Source: Flavobacterium sp. 11
GTDB taxonomy: Bacteria > Bacteroidota > Bacteroidia > Flavobacteriales > Flavobacteriaceae
Length of the DNA stretch: 64,000 nucleotides
Assembly: GCF_002754315.1 (NCBI RefSeq)
Contig: NZ_PEFE01000001.1
Span: 3,472,001-3,536,000 of the forward strand
Direction of reading: 5' to 3'
Position 1 is the stretch's first letter; every line of letters starts with the position of its first letter. A program made the translations under genes and the position numbers. Positions 1-8,177 of the stretch are shown here, one piece after another. Under the pieces are notes generated by a model. The model did not search any database and had not been told where the DNA came from. It worked only from the letters and a program-made list of their open reading frames with translations.

Positions 1-859
1 ATATTTATAGTCAAAATAAAACAATAATTACGTACGACATAACTGAAAATAAGGCTATAGAAAATGTAAATTTTATATTTAATGGAGGCACCAACTATAG
101 TTCAAACAAAAATGGCAGGGTAATATTAAAATCAATTCCTTCTGAAAATGTAGTGATTACACATATTGCCTACGATACAATAAACACTAAGATTTCATCC
201 CTACGAGATACACTTTTCTTAAATAAGAGAATTACAAAACTGAATGAGATTGTTATCCACAAAAAGAGAATAAAGATAATTTATCCTAAAAAATCTGTTG
301 GCAACTTAAATCCTAGAAACTATGGAACGTCAGCTCCATTAGATGAAAAGAACATATATGCTGTTCATATTCCGAACAATTTAAATGTTAATTTTTTATC
401 AACAGTATTACATTAGAACCCACAGATTTTTCGATTGCATATCTTAATGAGAAAGATAAAATCAAATCTGAACGTTATAAAAATCAGAAATATGCTCCTT
501 TTAAACTAAATTTATATACAGTGGATTCTATATACGACATTCCGGATCAGCGCATTTTTGAGAAAGATTTTATTTTAAAATTAGAGGAAGGTAAAAAATA
601 CGTAACTCTTAAATTAGACAACCAAATAGAAATAAATAATACAGGTTTTTTTATAGCACTTTCACCTTTTTCAAAAGAAGAATATGAAAGCTTAGCTTTT
701 GAAAGATCTCCTGCTTTTAAACATATTCAAGCGAATAAAGATATTGAATATAGAGTCTTAACAAAAAATGAGAAAGTTGATTCCAGTATTTGGAAACAAA
801 CACAAAGAAGCAAAGATTACAATCAAGTTTTATATTTTGAATTAGAAATAGAATATTAA
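1..859 (+). pseudogene. Carboxypeptidase-regulatory-like domain protein, 5'-truncated by the window and frameshifted
   Basis: The reading frame is open from the window edge (first full codon at position 3) to a stop at 414-416. The same protein then continues in another frame from about 395 to 859. The junction is a T6 run at 392-397: one more T would join the halves through N-F-F-I-N-S-I-T-L-E. The N-terminal part resembles a CarboxypepD_reg-like beta-sandwich (residues like ENKAIENV, then NGRVILKSIP), followed by a LNEIVI segment and a C-terminal half rich in beta strands, as in flavobacterial exported proteins of this type. Function is unknown. It is either a true pseudogene or a homopolymer sequencing error. 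Any signal peptide lies before the window. Confidence 0.7.
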
Positions 860-1049
860 TTACTATTACTAAATAAGCTTGCAAGTCCAGCTCTTAGAAG
901 TATACAATAGTTCTTGATTACGCTGCACAAATGCCTCGGACTTTGCGCCTATAACGGTGAACCACTTAATAGGTCAAACAGGAATTTGAATAGTCAAAAT
1001 TCCAGTAAATGAATTATTTTGCGTATTTTTGAATTATACTATTTAAACC
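860..1049. repeat. Intergenic region with a degenerate copy of a dispersed repeat
   Basis: Positions about 891-955 align with 14091-14158: both run from CTC(C)TTAGAA through GCTGC(A/G)CAAATG and GACTTTGCGC to TATAAC. The copy here has lost the perfect hairpin seen at 14117-14154. A second small inverted repeat, GGAATTTGA...TCAAAATTCC, lies near 980-1004. No gene is seen. Confidence 0.5.
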
Positions 1050-1352
1050 ATGAATCCAATAGAAAGCCATACTACTGATATCACTAAATTATGCAAAACA
1101 CATAATGTCAAGTCATTGTATGCATTTGGTTCTGTTTTAACTGATAAATTCAATACGGAAAGTGACATTGACTTAATCGTTGAATTTCAACCATTAGATG
1201 TCTTGGATTATGTAGATAATTATTATGATTTAAAATTTTCATTAGAAACGATATTAAAAAGAGAAATTGATTTGCTTGAAGAAAAAGCAATTAAAAATCC
1301 TTATTTCAGAAAAACTATAAATCAAAATAAACAACTGATTTATGGACAATAA
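1050..1352 (+). CDS. mntA: MntA-type nucleotidyltransferase antitoxin
   Basis: A 100-residue minimal nucleotidyltransferase (MNT domain). The polymerase-beta-like active site is visible as G27-S28, ten residues, then D39-x-D41 (FGS...SDIDLIVEF), the pattern that binds metal and ATP. In the characterised type VII toxin-antitoxin systems, MntA neutralises the HEPN toxin by adding AMP units to a tyrosine next to its catalytic motif. The gene overlaps the downstream HEPN gene by 11 bases, so the two are surely co-transcribed and probably translationally coupled. Antitoxin-first order and size fit the MntA/HepT family. The role is inferred from the pair and motifs. Confidence 0.9.
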   Translation: MNPIESHTTDITKLCKTHNVKSLYAFGSVLTDKFNTESDIDLIVEFQPLDVLDYVDNYYDLKFSLETILKREIDLLEEKAIKNPYFRKTINQNKQLIYGQ

Positions 1353-1683
1353 TATTAAAACTTGGCTTTATGATATTTTAAGTTCCATCAATGAAATAGA
1401 AAGTTATTTTATTGATAGACCAAAAGAATTTAAAGTCTATGAAAATGATGTAAGAACAAAAAGAGCTGTCGAAAGGAATATTGAAATCATTGGTGAAGCA
1501 ATGAACCGAATTTTAAAAGAAGATAGTGAAATAATTATTTCAAACTCCAGAAAAATAGTTGATGTTAGAAATAGAATAATTCACGGTTATGATTCCGTTT
1601 CTGACGACGTGATTTGGGGAATTGTAATTCGACATTTACCCATTCTACAAAAAGAGGTCGAAAAAATGCTGAGAGAACAATAA
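1342..1683 (+). CDS. hepT: HepT-type HEPN ribonuclease toxin (DUF86)
   Basis: A 113-residue all-helical HEPN-domain protein. The catalytic motif R-x4-H is present as R76-x4-H81, followed by G82-Y83 (RNRIIHGYDSV). The tyrosine two residues after the histidine is the one AMPylated by MntA in characterised systems. The helix RNIEIIGEAMNRI (about 45-57) is also typical of DUF86. The family acts as a metal-independent RNase on tRNA or mRNA. The start overlaps the antitoxin by 11 bases, and the gene ends before a strong hairpin terminator. Such pairs are mobile and stabilise accessory DNA; here the unit sits next to a broken gene and a dispersed repeat. Confidence 0.9.
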   Translation: MDNNIKTWLYDILSSINEIESYFIDRPKEFKVYENDVRTKRAVERNIEIIGEAMNRILKEDSEIIISNSRKIVDVRNRIIHGYDSVSDDVIWGIVIRHLPILQKEVEKMLREQ

Positions 1684-1704
1684 ACAATACTGACATTAAC
1701 ACAT

Positions 1705-1745
1705 AAAAAAACCACAACAGAATTAGATTCTGTTGTGGTTTTTTA
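1705..1745. terminator. Bidirectional intrinsic terminator
   Basis: A perfect 14-bp stem (1710-1723 with 1727-1740) with a 3-nt loop, flanked by A-run on the left and T-run on the right. It serves hepT on the plus strand and the SDR gene on the minus strand. Confidence 0.9.
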
Positions 1746-1764
1746 TTTTATAAATCTGAAGTTT

Positions 1765-3312
1765 CTACCAAGGAATCGGATTGTAATCTTTCAAAAACTT
1801 ACCGCACCAATGCTTTCCGGTATTGATACCGTCAAACAATGGATCCATAACTCGTGCAGCTCCATCTACAATATCCAATGGCGGTTGAAAATCTTCTTCT
1901 TCTTGCTTTCTTTTGGCTAATTCTGCCGGATCTTCGTCGGTTACCCAACCAGTGTCTACCGCATTCATAAAAATACCATCTTTTGCCAAAGTTCCCGAAG
2001 AAGTATGTGTCAACATATTCAAAGCGGCTTTAGCCATATTAGTATGCGGATGGCGGTCTTCCTTGAAAAAGCGATGAAACTTCCCTTCCATTGCCGACAC
2101 ATTGATGATGTGTTTTTTTCCGGTGTTGTCTTTCTTCATTACTTCCGAAAGGCGGTTGCACAATACAAAAGGTGCCACCGAATTCACCAATTGTACTTCT
2201 ATCATCTCCGTGGTTTCTATTTGTCCCAATCGCAAGCGCCAACTGTTGGTTTTTCTTAAATCTACTTGCTGCAAATCGGCATCAAGTTCTCCTTCCGGAA
2301 AAACTTCGTTTGCCACGAGCGCATTATCAAACGAATACGGAATCTGTGATAATTTGGCAGAAGCCCGCAACCCAATTCCAGGTTCTGGTCCGTGCCAAGT
2401 AACTGGCATATTCTGATTTGGAGAAGCTCCAGATGTCAATACTTTCAATTCATCCAAACAATTGGTATGATCCAATAATAATTCTTGCGCTTGTTTGGGC
2501 AAAGAAGCTATGGAACGCTCTTCATTTTCCATTAAATGGGTATAGAATCCGGCAGGACGTCTCACCGTTTGCGCTGCATTATTGATTAAAATATCCAAAC
2601 GTTCGTATTTCTGCTCTATGAAATTGCAAAAAATCTCCACACTGGGAATGTGTCTCAAATCCAATCCGTGAATTTTCAAACGATGTCCCCAATCCATAAA
2701 ATCGTCTTCCTTAGAAAAACGCAATGCTGAATCCACAGGAAAACGGGTCGTTGCAATAACTGTTGCTCCACCTCGTAAAAGCATCAACGTAATATGATAC
2801 CCAATTTTTAAGCGAGAACCTGTAATGACTGCCACTTGTCCTTGTACATCTGCCGTTTGAAAACGTTTGGCATAATTAAAATCACCACAATCGGCACACA
2901 TCGTATCATAAAAGTGGTGCATTTTAGTAAACTCAGTTTTACAAACGTAACAATTTCGTGGAGTTTCCAGTTCCAATTGCTCTTTGTGGGCAAGATCATG
3001 TGAAGCCAATAATTTTGGCGCTACAAAAATACTCGCTTCACGCGCATGACGGATTCCAGTTTCCTTCCGGGCGGTACGGTCGCGTTTTTCCATTTTGCGT
3101 TTGGCAGCCACTTTTCCGTCTTTTTTTCTACGGGAAAGCTCATCACGATCGGGTCTGGAAAACATTCCAGCCGCTTTGATTAAAGCTGTACGTTGTTCTT
3201 TTGGAATATCAAATATTTGGTCGGTATCGGTATTCAATTGTGCCAAAATAGCGATGCATCGGTCAATTTCCTCCGAGCTTATGGCACTTTTATTTTCTAT
3301 TTGTTCAATCAT
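1765..3312 (-). CDS. SDR-family oxidoreductase with N-terminal zinc-ribbon-like segment
   Basis: A 515-residue protein. Residues 1-115 are helical and charged. A C-x2-C...C-x2-C set (C121, C124, C139, C142) suggests a bound zinc. From about 155 there is a Rossmann-fold short-chain dehydrogenase: cofactor loop TGSRLKIG at 164-171, NNAA at 244-247, and Ser406 in NVSAMEG. The usual catalytic Tyr of Y-x-x-x-K is replaced by threonine (T424-N-M-A-K428). I recall the same HTNMAKAA sequence from related eukaryotic proteins, so it looks like a subfamily feature rather than damage. The substrate is unknown and classical reductase chemistry is uncertain. A promoter-like pair lies upstream at 3358-3390. 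Confidence 0.85.
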   Translation of the reverse strand: MIEQIENKSAISSEEIDRCIAILAQLNTDTDQIFDIPKEQRTALIKAAGMFSRPDRDELSRRKKDGKVAAKRKMEKRDRTARKETGIRHAREASIFVAPKLLASHDLAHKEQLELETPRNCYVCKTEFTKMHHFYDTMCADCGDFNYAKRFQTADVQGQVAVITGSRLKIGYHITLMLLRGGATVIATTRFPVDSALRFSKEDDFMDWGHRLKIHGLDLRHIPSVEIFCNFIEQKYERLDILINNAAQTVRRPAGFYTHLMENEERSIASLPKQAQELLLDHTNCLDELKVLTSGASPNQNMPVTWHGPEPGIGLRASAKLSQIPYSFDNALVANEVFPEGELDADLQQVDLRKTNSWRLRLGQIETTEMIEVQLVNSVAPFVLCNRLSEVMKKDNTGKKHIINVSAMEGKFHRFFKEDRHPHTNMAKAALNMLTHTSSGTLAKDGIFMNAVDTGWVTDEDPAELAKRKQEEEDFQPPLDIVDGAARVMDPLFDGINTGKHWCGKFLKDYNPIPW

Positions 3313-3357
3313 TATCGTAAAAAATAGGTATTATTCTTGGTGTAAATTCCAAGCGCG

Positions 3358-3390
3358 CAAAGATAGGCTTTTAAAGTCGTAAAGTTTCAA
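3358..3390 (-). promoter_or_regulatory. Bacteroidota sigma-A-type promoter for the SDR gene
   Basis: Reading the minus strand: TTG (3390-3388), 22 nt, then TATCTTTG (3365-3358), matching TTG-N17-23-TANNTTTG. The implied leader is about 40 nt. Confidence 0.6.
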
Positions 3391-3491
3391 GGTCATAAAG
3401 TCCTAAGTCCAAGTGCGAAGATGAAGTCATTCTATCTTTTGACTTTCGACTATAATCTTACTATCTTCGCACCTACCTTCTAACAATCTCT

Positions 3492-4283
3492 ATGTTTTTC
3501 CAAATAAAATCGTACTTACAATTCCTTTGGCACTCAAAAAATGAGCATGCTGTACATTCACCTTTTGTGTTTAATTTGTTGACGAAATGTTTTTATGATA
3601 AAAAATCAAAACCGGAATATGCTATTTTAAAAAAATACAGAAACTCGCTTTTAGCTAATAACAATACGATTGAAGTCACTGATTTTGGTGCAGGTTCGAA
3701 AGTTTTTAAATCGAATACAAGAGTTATTTCCAAGATTGCAAAAACAGCGGGGATTTCTCCAAAACGAGCCGAATTATTATTTAGAATCACAAATTATTTA
3801 CAGCCCGATACGATATTAGAAATTGGAACTTCGTTAGGATTGGCGACTGCTGCGCTTTCTTTAGGGTCCCGAAGCATCGGGATAAAAGCAAAAATCACAA
3901 CTCTGGAAGGTTGTCCCGAAACTGCAAAACAAGCTCAATTGCAATTTCAAAAATTCAATTTCAATACTATACGTTCCGAAATAACAGAGTTCAGTACTTA
4001 TCTGCAAAACTGTACACTGAACACTGAACACTTTTCCTTAATTTACTTCGACGGTAATCACTCTAAGAAAGCAACACTGGACTATTTTGAATTATTACTT
4101 CCTACGATAACAAACGAAACCGTTTGGATATTCGATGACATTCATTGGTCGCCAGAAATGGAAGAGGCTTGGAAAATCATAAAAAACCATCCAAAAGTGA
4201 CGGTGACTCTTGATACGTTTCAGTGGGGATTGGTATTTTTTAGAAGAGAACAACCCAAAGAGCATTTTGTGATTCGTACCTAA
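3492..4283 (+). CDS. Class I SAM-dependent methyltransferase (O-methyltransferase-like)
   Basis: A 263-residue cytosolic protein. The N-terminal segment with KNEHAVHSPFVF is typical of a flavobacterial family. The SAM-binding glycine loop is ILEIGTSLG (about 110-118), followed by an acidic strand end TTLEGCPE, and then YFDGNHSKKATLDYFE and WIFDDIHWSPEMEEAW, which resemble the metal-binding region of catechol O-methyltransferase-like enzymes. The substrate cannot be read from the sequence. About residues 126-131 (SRSIGI) are encoded by a GC-rich palindrome, TCCCGA-AGCA-TCGGGA at 3867-3882, which looks like an in-frame insertion into a surface loop. The gene is followed by a terminator shared with the convergent lipoprotein gene. 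Confidence 0.8.
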   Translation: MFFQIKSYLQFLWHSKNEHAVHSPFVFNLLTKCFYDKKSKPEYAILKKYRNSLLANNNTIEVTDFGAGSKVFKSNTRVISKIAKTAGISPKRAELLFRITNYLQPDTILEIGTSLGLATAALSLGSRSIGIKAKITTLEGCPETAKQAQLQFQKFNFNTIRSEITEFSTYLQNCTLNTEHFSLIYFDGNHSKKATLDYFELLLPTITNETVWIFDDIHWSPEMEEAWKIIKNHPKVTVTLDTFQWGLVFFRREQPKEHFVIRT

Positions 4284-4316
4284 AAAAAAATGACAGCCAT
4301 TGCTGACTGTCATTTC
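4283..4316. terminator. Bidirectional intrinsic terminator
   Basis: AAATGACAG at 4288-4296 pairs with CTGTCATTT at 4307-4315. It lies between the convergent methyltransferase and lipoprotein genes, with an A-run before and T-rich sequence after the stem. Confidence 0.8.
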
Positions 4317-4337
4317 TAACATTGAATTAATTATTCC

Positions 4338-5012
4338 TTATTCTTTAGCTTTTTTCATTTCACCAGATTTTGCTCCCATTCTGTTTACAGTATACATTGG
4401 TGCAAATTTCAATTTTAAACTAGCAATTTTTCTGTTATCATCACCTGAAAGTCCTTCTTTTTCAACAGTATTTTTTCTGCTGTCCAATGCTTCATACATC
4501 AATTTAATTTCATCCCAGTCTTCACGAGAATAAGCATCTTTATTTGTTTCAACAGTACTTACAAATTGTTGATAAACACCAAGAATATTGTCTTTGTTTA
4601 CCCAAGTAAAGCTCATGTCATCCCCAATTTTTCCTTCACCAAACAAAGCATTTCTTAGTTGTTGTTTTGGGTTTGCAGCTACAGCAGCTTGAGCATTCTC
4701 TTGCATTTCAGCTTCATATTTAGCTTTTAACGCTTCGTATTTAGCAGTTGCAGCATCAAGACGTTCTTGCGCTTCTGCGTTATCTTTCATATTTGCCAAG
4801 GCTGCTTGAGCATCTCCGCTTCTTAATTGATACGTAGCTTCAATTCCTTGCCAGTTTGCTTTAGCATCCTCTGAAGCAACATTTCCTAATGAATCAACAT
4901 ACATTACATACGTATCTACCGTTTTTTCTGCTTGTTCAGCTTTCTCATCTTTACATGAAGTAAATCCTAAAGCGATTACCGCTATTCCTAACACCATTTT
5001 TGTACTTTTCAT
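4338..5012 (-). CDS. Predicted lipoprotein with helical, Ala/Glu/Lys-rich body
   Basis: A 224-residue protein with a lipoprotein signal peptide: charged start MKSTKM, hydrophobic stretch VLGIAVIALGF, then a lipobox ending in C20. The sequence after C20 (KDEKAEQAEKTVDTYV) is charged. Residues about 75-125 are strongly helical and probably coiled coil (repeated A, K, E; EALKAKYEAEMQENAQ). The C-terminal third has WVNKDNILGVYQQF and REDWDEIKLMYEAL, which look conserved rather than random. It resembles uncharacterised flavobacterial lipoproteins; no function can be assigned. Anchoring in the outer or inner membrane is inferred. It is transcribed alone toward the shared terminator. Confidence 0.75.
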   Translation of the reverse strand: MKSTKMVLGIAVIALGFTSCKDEKAEQAEKTVDTYVMYVDSLGNVASEDAKANWQGIEATYQLRSGDAQAALANMKDNAEAQERLDAATAKYEALKAKYEAEMQENAQAAVAANPKQQLRNALFGEGKIGDDMSFTWVNKDNILGVYQQFVSTVETNKDAYSREDWDEIKLMYEALDSRKNTVEKEGLSGDDNRKIASLKLKFAPMYTVNRMGAKSGEMKKAKE

Positions 5013-5391
5013 AACTACTTGATTTGATTAATATTATTTATGTAAATTTAAGTAACATTATTCGATTCATAATTATAATCCAAAAATCTTATAAATATTA
5101 CATATAATTATGAAATAAAGAGAAATAAAGTGTGAATTATATAAACTAACCCTGAAATAGTATAAATAATTACGGCTGATTCTATGTATTAAAAATTGCC
5201 TTTTAAAAGAAATTAGCAAAAAACGCAATTGTTTGATTTTAAAAAAGTTAGTTCTTATTTAAAATTAAGGCGCAAAATGTAACAAATTTTAAAAAACAAC
5301 TACTTATTAATAATTCAAAAGTCTTTTGTACTTTTAAAATCTAATTTAATAGCAGCCTACGCTCCGTCGAAGGTCAAAATCATATATTCTA
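5013..5391. other. 379-bp AT-rich intergenic region between divergent genes
   Basis: It lies between the divergent lipoprotein and ABC ATPase genes, so it should hold both promoters. I found no exact TTG-N17-23-TANNTTTG pair on either strand. No ORF or RNA gene is seen. The last 40 bases (AGCAGCCTACGCTCCG and on) are more GC-rich than the rest. Confidence 0.5.
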
Positions 5392-6078
5392 ATGGCAAAC
5401 CCGCTAATCAAAATAACCAATATCAAACGAGATTTTGTACTTGGAAATGAAATCGTTTATGTTCTTAAAGGCATTGATTTAGAAATAAATAAAGGTGAAT
5501 ATGTAGCATTAATGGGACCTTCAGGATCTGGAAAATCAACTTTAATGAATTTATTAGGTTGTTTAGACACACCAACTTCCGGGAGTTACATCCTCAACGG
5601 AAAAGACGTCAGCCAGATGAAAGATGATGAATTAGCCGAAATTCGAAATAAAGAAATAGGATTCGTTTTCCAGACTTTCAACCTTTTACCCAGAACCACC
5701 GCATTAGATAACGTGGCTTTACCCATGATTTATGCCGGATTTTCAAAATCAGAAAGAAAAGCAAGAGCTACCGAAGTTTTAGAACAAGTAAATCTTGCAG
5801 ACAGAATGGACCACCAACCCAATCAGCTTTCGGGTGGACAACGTCAGCGTGTGGCAATCGCCCGTGCTTTGGTCAACAAACCGTCCATCATTCTTGCCGA
5901 TGAACCTACCGGAAATCTGGACAGTAAAACATCATTAGAAATCATGAAACTTTTTGGAGACATCCACGCCAATGGAAATACCGTAATTCTGGTAACCCAC
6001 GAGGAAGAAATCGCCGCTTACGCCAATCGCGTAATTCGCTTACGTGACGGACTTATAGAAAGCGATACCTCTAAATAG
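5392..6078 (+). CDS. ABC transporter ATPase, LolD/MacB type
   Basis: A 228-residue nucleotide-binding protein of the LolD/MacB/FtsE group. Visible motifs are Walker [10 protein letters not shown] (42-50), Q-loop Q94 ([10 protein letters not shown]), signature [15 protein letters not shown] (146-160), Walker B with catalytic Glu ([12 protein letters not shown], about 166-177) and H-loop TH near residue 200. Such ATPases power FtsX/MacB-fold permeases that extract lipoproteins or export substrates rather than import. No permease is adjacent, so the partner is encoded elsewhere, which is common in this phylum. Start is the first ATG after the AT-rich region. Confidence 0.9.
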   Translation: MANPLIKITNIKRDFVLGNEIVYVLKGIDLEINKGEYVALMGPSGSGKSTLMNLLGCLDTPTSGSYILNGKDVSQMKDDELAEIRNKEIGFVFQTFNLLPRTTALDNVALPMIYAGFSKSERKARATEVLEQVNLADRMDHQPNQLSGGQRQRVAIARALVNKPSIILADEPTGNLDSKTSLEIMKLFGDIHANGNTVILVTHEEEIAAYANRVIRLRDGLIESDTSK

Positions 6079-6084
6079 TTTTTT

Positions 6085-6181
6085 CAGGAGCTTTTTCCGG
6101 CTATCCGCTTGTATCTCTTTCTTGTCATTCTTCCTTCGTCTGAATGACAAGAAAGAGGATATCGCTTTTATCCGGGCTAGG
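6085..6181 (+). repeat. Dispersed hairpin repeat, copy 1
   Basis: It begins CAGGAGCTTTTTCCGGCTAT and ends TCCGGGCTAGG. In the middle is a perfect 16-bp inverted repeat (6115-6130 with 6142-6157, loop 11 nt). The same ends recur at 11634-11792 and, inverted, at 43707-43786, while the central stem sequences differ. Confidence 0.75.
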
Positions 6182-6231
6182 AAATCCAAATTACGATTGC
6201 GTTTAAAATTCCAAATAACACCCACCAAAAA

Positions 6232-7089
6232 ATGAAAATCGCTATACTAACCTGCGAAAAACTTCCAGACCTAAATCCCGAAGATCAAAAAATAATTCCG
6301 GCATTAGCCAAACATAATATAGAAGCCAGCGCCGCTATTTGGAGCGACAAAAGCATCAATTGGACTGATTTTGATTATCTGATTTTTCGCAATACTTGGG
6401 ATTATTTCGAGAAAGAAACCGAGTTTAAAATTTGGCTCGACCAAATAGAAAAACTGGGAATCAAAACACTAAATCCCATTGAAGTAATCAAGCAAAACAT
6501 CCATAAGTTTTACTTGCGTGAAATGGAACAGCAGGGAATCACCATTTTGCCAACCGTTTTCATTGATAAAACAGATCATCTTAATCTTGCTGAATTGATA
6601 CCTACACATTGGAAAAAAGCGGTTATAAAACCCGCATTTTCTGCTGGTTCCTATCTCACCGAAGTTTTTGACGTATCCGAAATTCAGGAAATAAGCACAA
6701 AATATAAAAGTATTGCAGCTGAGAAAGAGTTGCTTTTACAGGAATTCATGCCCGAAATTCAAACATTGGGCGAAACTTCTTTTATCTTTTTCAATAAAAA
6801 ATTCTCACATGCGGTCAATAAAAAACCCGTGGATGGCGATTTTAGAGTACAATCCCTTTTTGGAGGAAAATACAATTTGGTTCAACCCAGTCAGGAACTA
6901 ATTGAAAAAGCGCAAAAAATTGCCAATACATTTCCAGAGAATTTACTCTATGCGCGAGTAGACGGAATCCTTATTGAGAACGAACTCTATTTAATGGAAA
7001 TTGAATGCATTGAACCTGATTTATATTTCAATCTCAGTGAAAATTCACTGGAACGATTTGTTGCAGCAATAGTGGAATTAATACGCTAA
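6232..7089 (+). CDS. ATP-grasp domain protein
   Basis: A 285-residue protein with an ATP-grasp layout: an N-terminal pre-ATP-grasp part (MKIAILTCEKLPDL; IFRNTWDYFE), a central lid with AVIKPAFSAGSYLTEVF and LLLQEFMPEIQTLGETSF, and a C-terminal metal/ATP site segment ARVDGILIENELYLMEIECIEPDLYF. This pattern matches RimK/glutathione-synthetase-like and DcsG-like ligases that join a carboxylate to an amine or thiol using ATP. Neither the substrate nor the pathway is shown by the neighbours. Codon use is like the surroundings. The start at 6232 follows directly on dispersed repeat copy 1. Confidence 0.8.
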   Translation: MKIAILTCEKLPDLNPEDQKIIPALAKHNIEASAAIWSDKSINWTDFDYLIFRNTWDYFEKETEFKIWLDQIEKLGIKTLNPIEVIKQNIHKFYLREMEQQGITILPTVFIDKTDHLNLAELIPTHWKKAVIKPAFSAGSYLTEVFDVSEIQEISTKYKSIAAEKELLLQEFMPEIQTLGETSFIFFNKKFSHAVNKKPVDGDFRVQSLFGGKYNLVQPSQELIEKAQKIANTFPENLLYARVDGILIENELYLMEIECIEPDLYFNLSENSLERFVAAIVELIR

Positions 7090-7118
7090 ATTTGTTTTTT
7101 AAATCAAATAAACGGTAG

Positions 7119-7688
7119 ATGAAAGTATATACAAAGACTGGAGATAAAGGAACAACAGCACTTTTTGGCGGAACAAGAGTCCCAAAAGACCATGCCCGAA
7201 TTGAAAGTTACGGAACTGTTGACGAATTGAATTCTCATATTGGTCTGATTCGCGATCAGGAAATGAATGCGCATTACAAAGAAATCCTTATCGAAATCCA
7301 AGATCGTCTATTTACTGTTGGTGCAATATTAGCAACGCCACCGGAAAAAGAAGTGATGAAAAACGGAGAACTTCGTTTAAAAAAATTGGGGATTATAGAA
7401 TCTGACATTGAATTATTGGAAAATGAAATTGACGCTATGGAAGAAGCATTGCCGCCAATGACTCATTTTGTACTTCCAGGCGGACATACTACTGTGTCAT
7501 ATTGTCATATTGCACGTTGTGTTTGTCGCAGAGCAGAGCGTTTATCCGTTCATTTAAGCCACAATGAACCCGTTCCTGAAATAGCAATCAAGTACTTAAA
7601 CCGACTTTCTGACTACCTTTTTGTGTTGGCACGAAAGTTGTCTCATGATTTGAACGCTGCCGAAGTTCAATGGATTCCGAGGAAGTAG
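7119..7688 (+). CDS. Cob(I)yrinic acid a,c-diamide adenosyltransferase, PduO type
   Basis: A 189-residue enzyme of the PduO/MMAB family, which transfers the adenosyl group of ATP to cob(I)alamin to give adenosylcobalamin. The N-terminal ATP-binding motif is VYTKTGDKGTTALFGG (3-18). The ESYGTVDELNSHIGL helix and the C-terminal RRAERLSVHL and LNRLSDYLFVLARKLSHD segments carry the conserved Arg and Asn residues of the active site. No cobalamin biosynthesis genes are nearby, which fits a corrinoid scavenger supplying a mutase elsewhere. Length is normal. Confidence 0.93.
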   Translation: MKVYTKTGDKGTTALFGGTRVPKDHARIESYGTVDELNSHIGLIRDQEMNAHYKEILIEIQDRLFTVGAILATPPEKEVMKNGELRLKKLGIIESDIELLENEIDAMEEALPPMTHFVLPGGHTTVSYCHIARCVCRRAERLSVHLSHNEPVPEIAIKYLNRLSDYLFVLARKLSHDLNAAEVQWIPRK

Positions 7689-7689
7689 G

Positions 7690-7762
7690 ATTTCAGATTG
7701 AAGATTAACGATTTTTGATTTCAGATGTATTTAAAAAATCAAAAATCGTTAATCTGAAATCA
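7690..7762. repeat. Long AT-rich inverted repeat
   Basis: A perfect 19-bp stem (7703-7721 with 7736-7754) flanked by GATTTCAGATT and its complement, with a 7-nt insertion on the left side. It follows the adenosyltransferase gene and could act as a terminator or mRNA end, though it lacks a clean T-run. Confidence 0.7.
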
Positions 7763-7819
7763 AAAATCAGCAATCAACAAAACGTTCTTAACTTTAACTA
7801 AAAATAAATGATTTTTTAC

Positions 7820-7849
7820 TTGTCTTTTTCAGTAAAAAATTTATTTTTG
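7820..7849 (+). promoter_or_regulatory. Sigma-A-type promoter for the DUF2795 gene
   Basis: TTG at 7820-7822, a 19-nt spacer, then TATTTTTG at 7842-7849, an exact match to the Bacteroidota consensus. The start codon is at 7872, giving a leader of about 16 nt. Confidence 0.8.
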
Positions 7850-7871
7850 CACAAAACTAAATCGACAACAC

Positions 7872-8093
7872 ATGTATTGGACATTAGAATTAGCATCTTA
7901 TTTAAGCGATGCACCGTGGCCTGCTAACAAAGACGAACTTATTGACTACGCTATTAGAGCAGGAGCTCCATTAGAAGTAGTAGAAAACCTTCAATCTATA
8001 GAGGATGAAGGCGAGATATATGAATCAATGGAAGAAATTTGGCCAGATTATCCAACTGACGAAGATTATCTTTGGAATGAGGATGAATATTAA
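7872..8093 (+). CDS. DUF2795 family small acidic protein
   Basis: A 73-residue protein strongly rich in Asp and Glu, especially in the last 25 residues. The sequence MYWTLELASYLSDAPWP, then LIDYAIRAGAPLEVVENLQ, is the DUF2795 core, a small helical fold of unknown function very conserved in Flavobacteriia. It has its own promoter and a terminator before secA. The position directly upstream of secA may be ancestral in the group, but a link with secretion is not shown by the sequence. Confidence 0.85.
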   Translation: MYWTLELASYLSDAPWPANKDELIDYAIRAGAPLEVVENLQSIEDEGEIYESMEEIWPDYPTDEDYLWNEDEY

Positions 8094-8104
8094 AAAGTAA
8101 ACCA

Positions 8105-8134
8105 AGAAAAAGTCTCAAAAGAGGCTTTTTTTTT
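8105..8134 (+). terminator. Intrinsic terminator after DUF2795 gene
   Basis: AAAAAGTCTC, AAAA loop, GAGGCTTTTT (8107-8130, one G-T pair), continuing into a T-run to 8134. Confidence 0.75.
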
Positions 8135-8177
8135 GTTTAAATTTACAGAATTACACAAACAGAAATAAAAACATATT

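Noticed and set aside
2005..2416. Overlapping plus-strand reading frames inside the SDR gene
   Set aside because: They lie opposite a well-supported protein, have no start signals and no family likeness.
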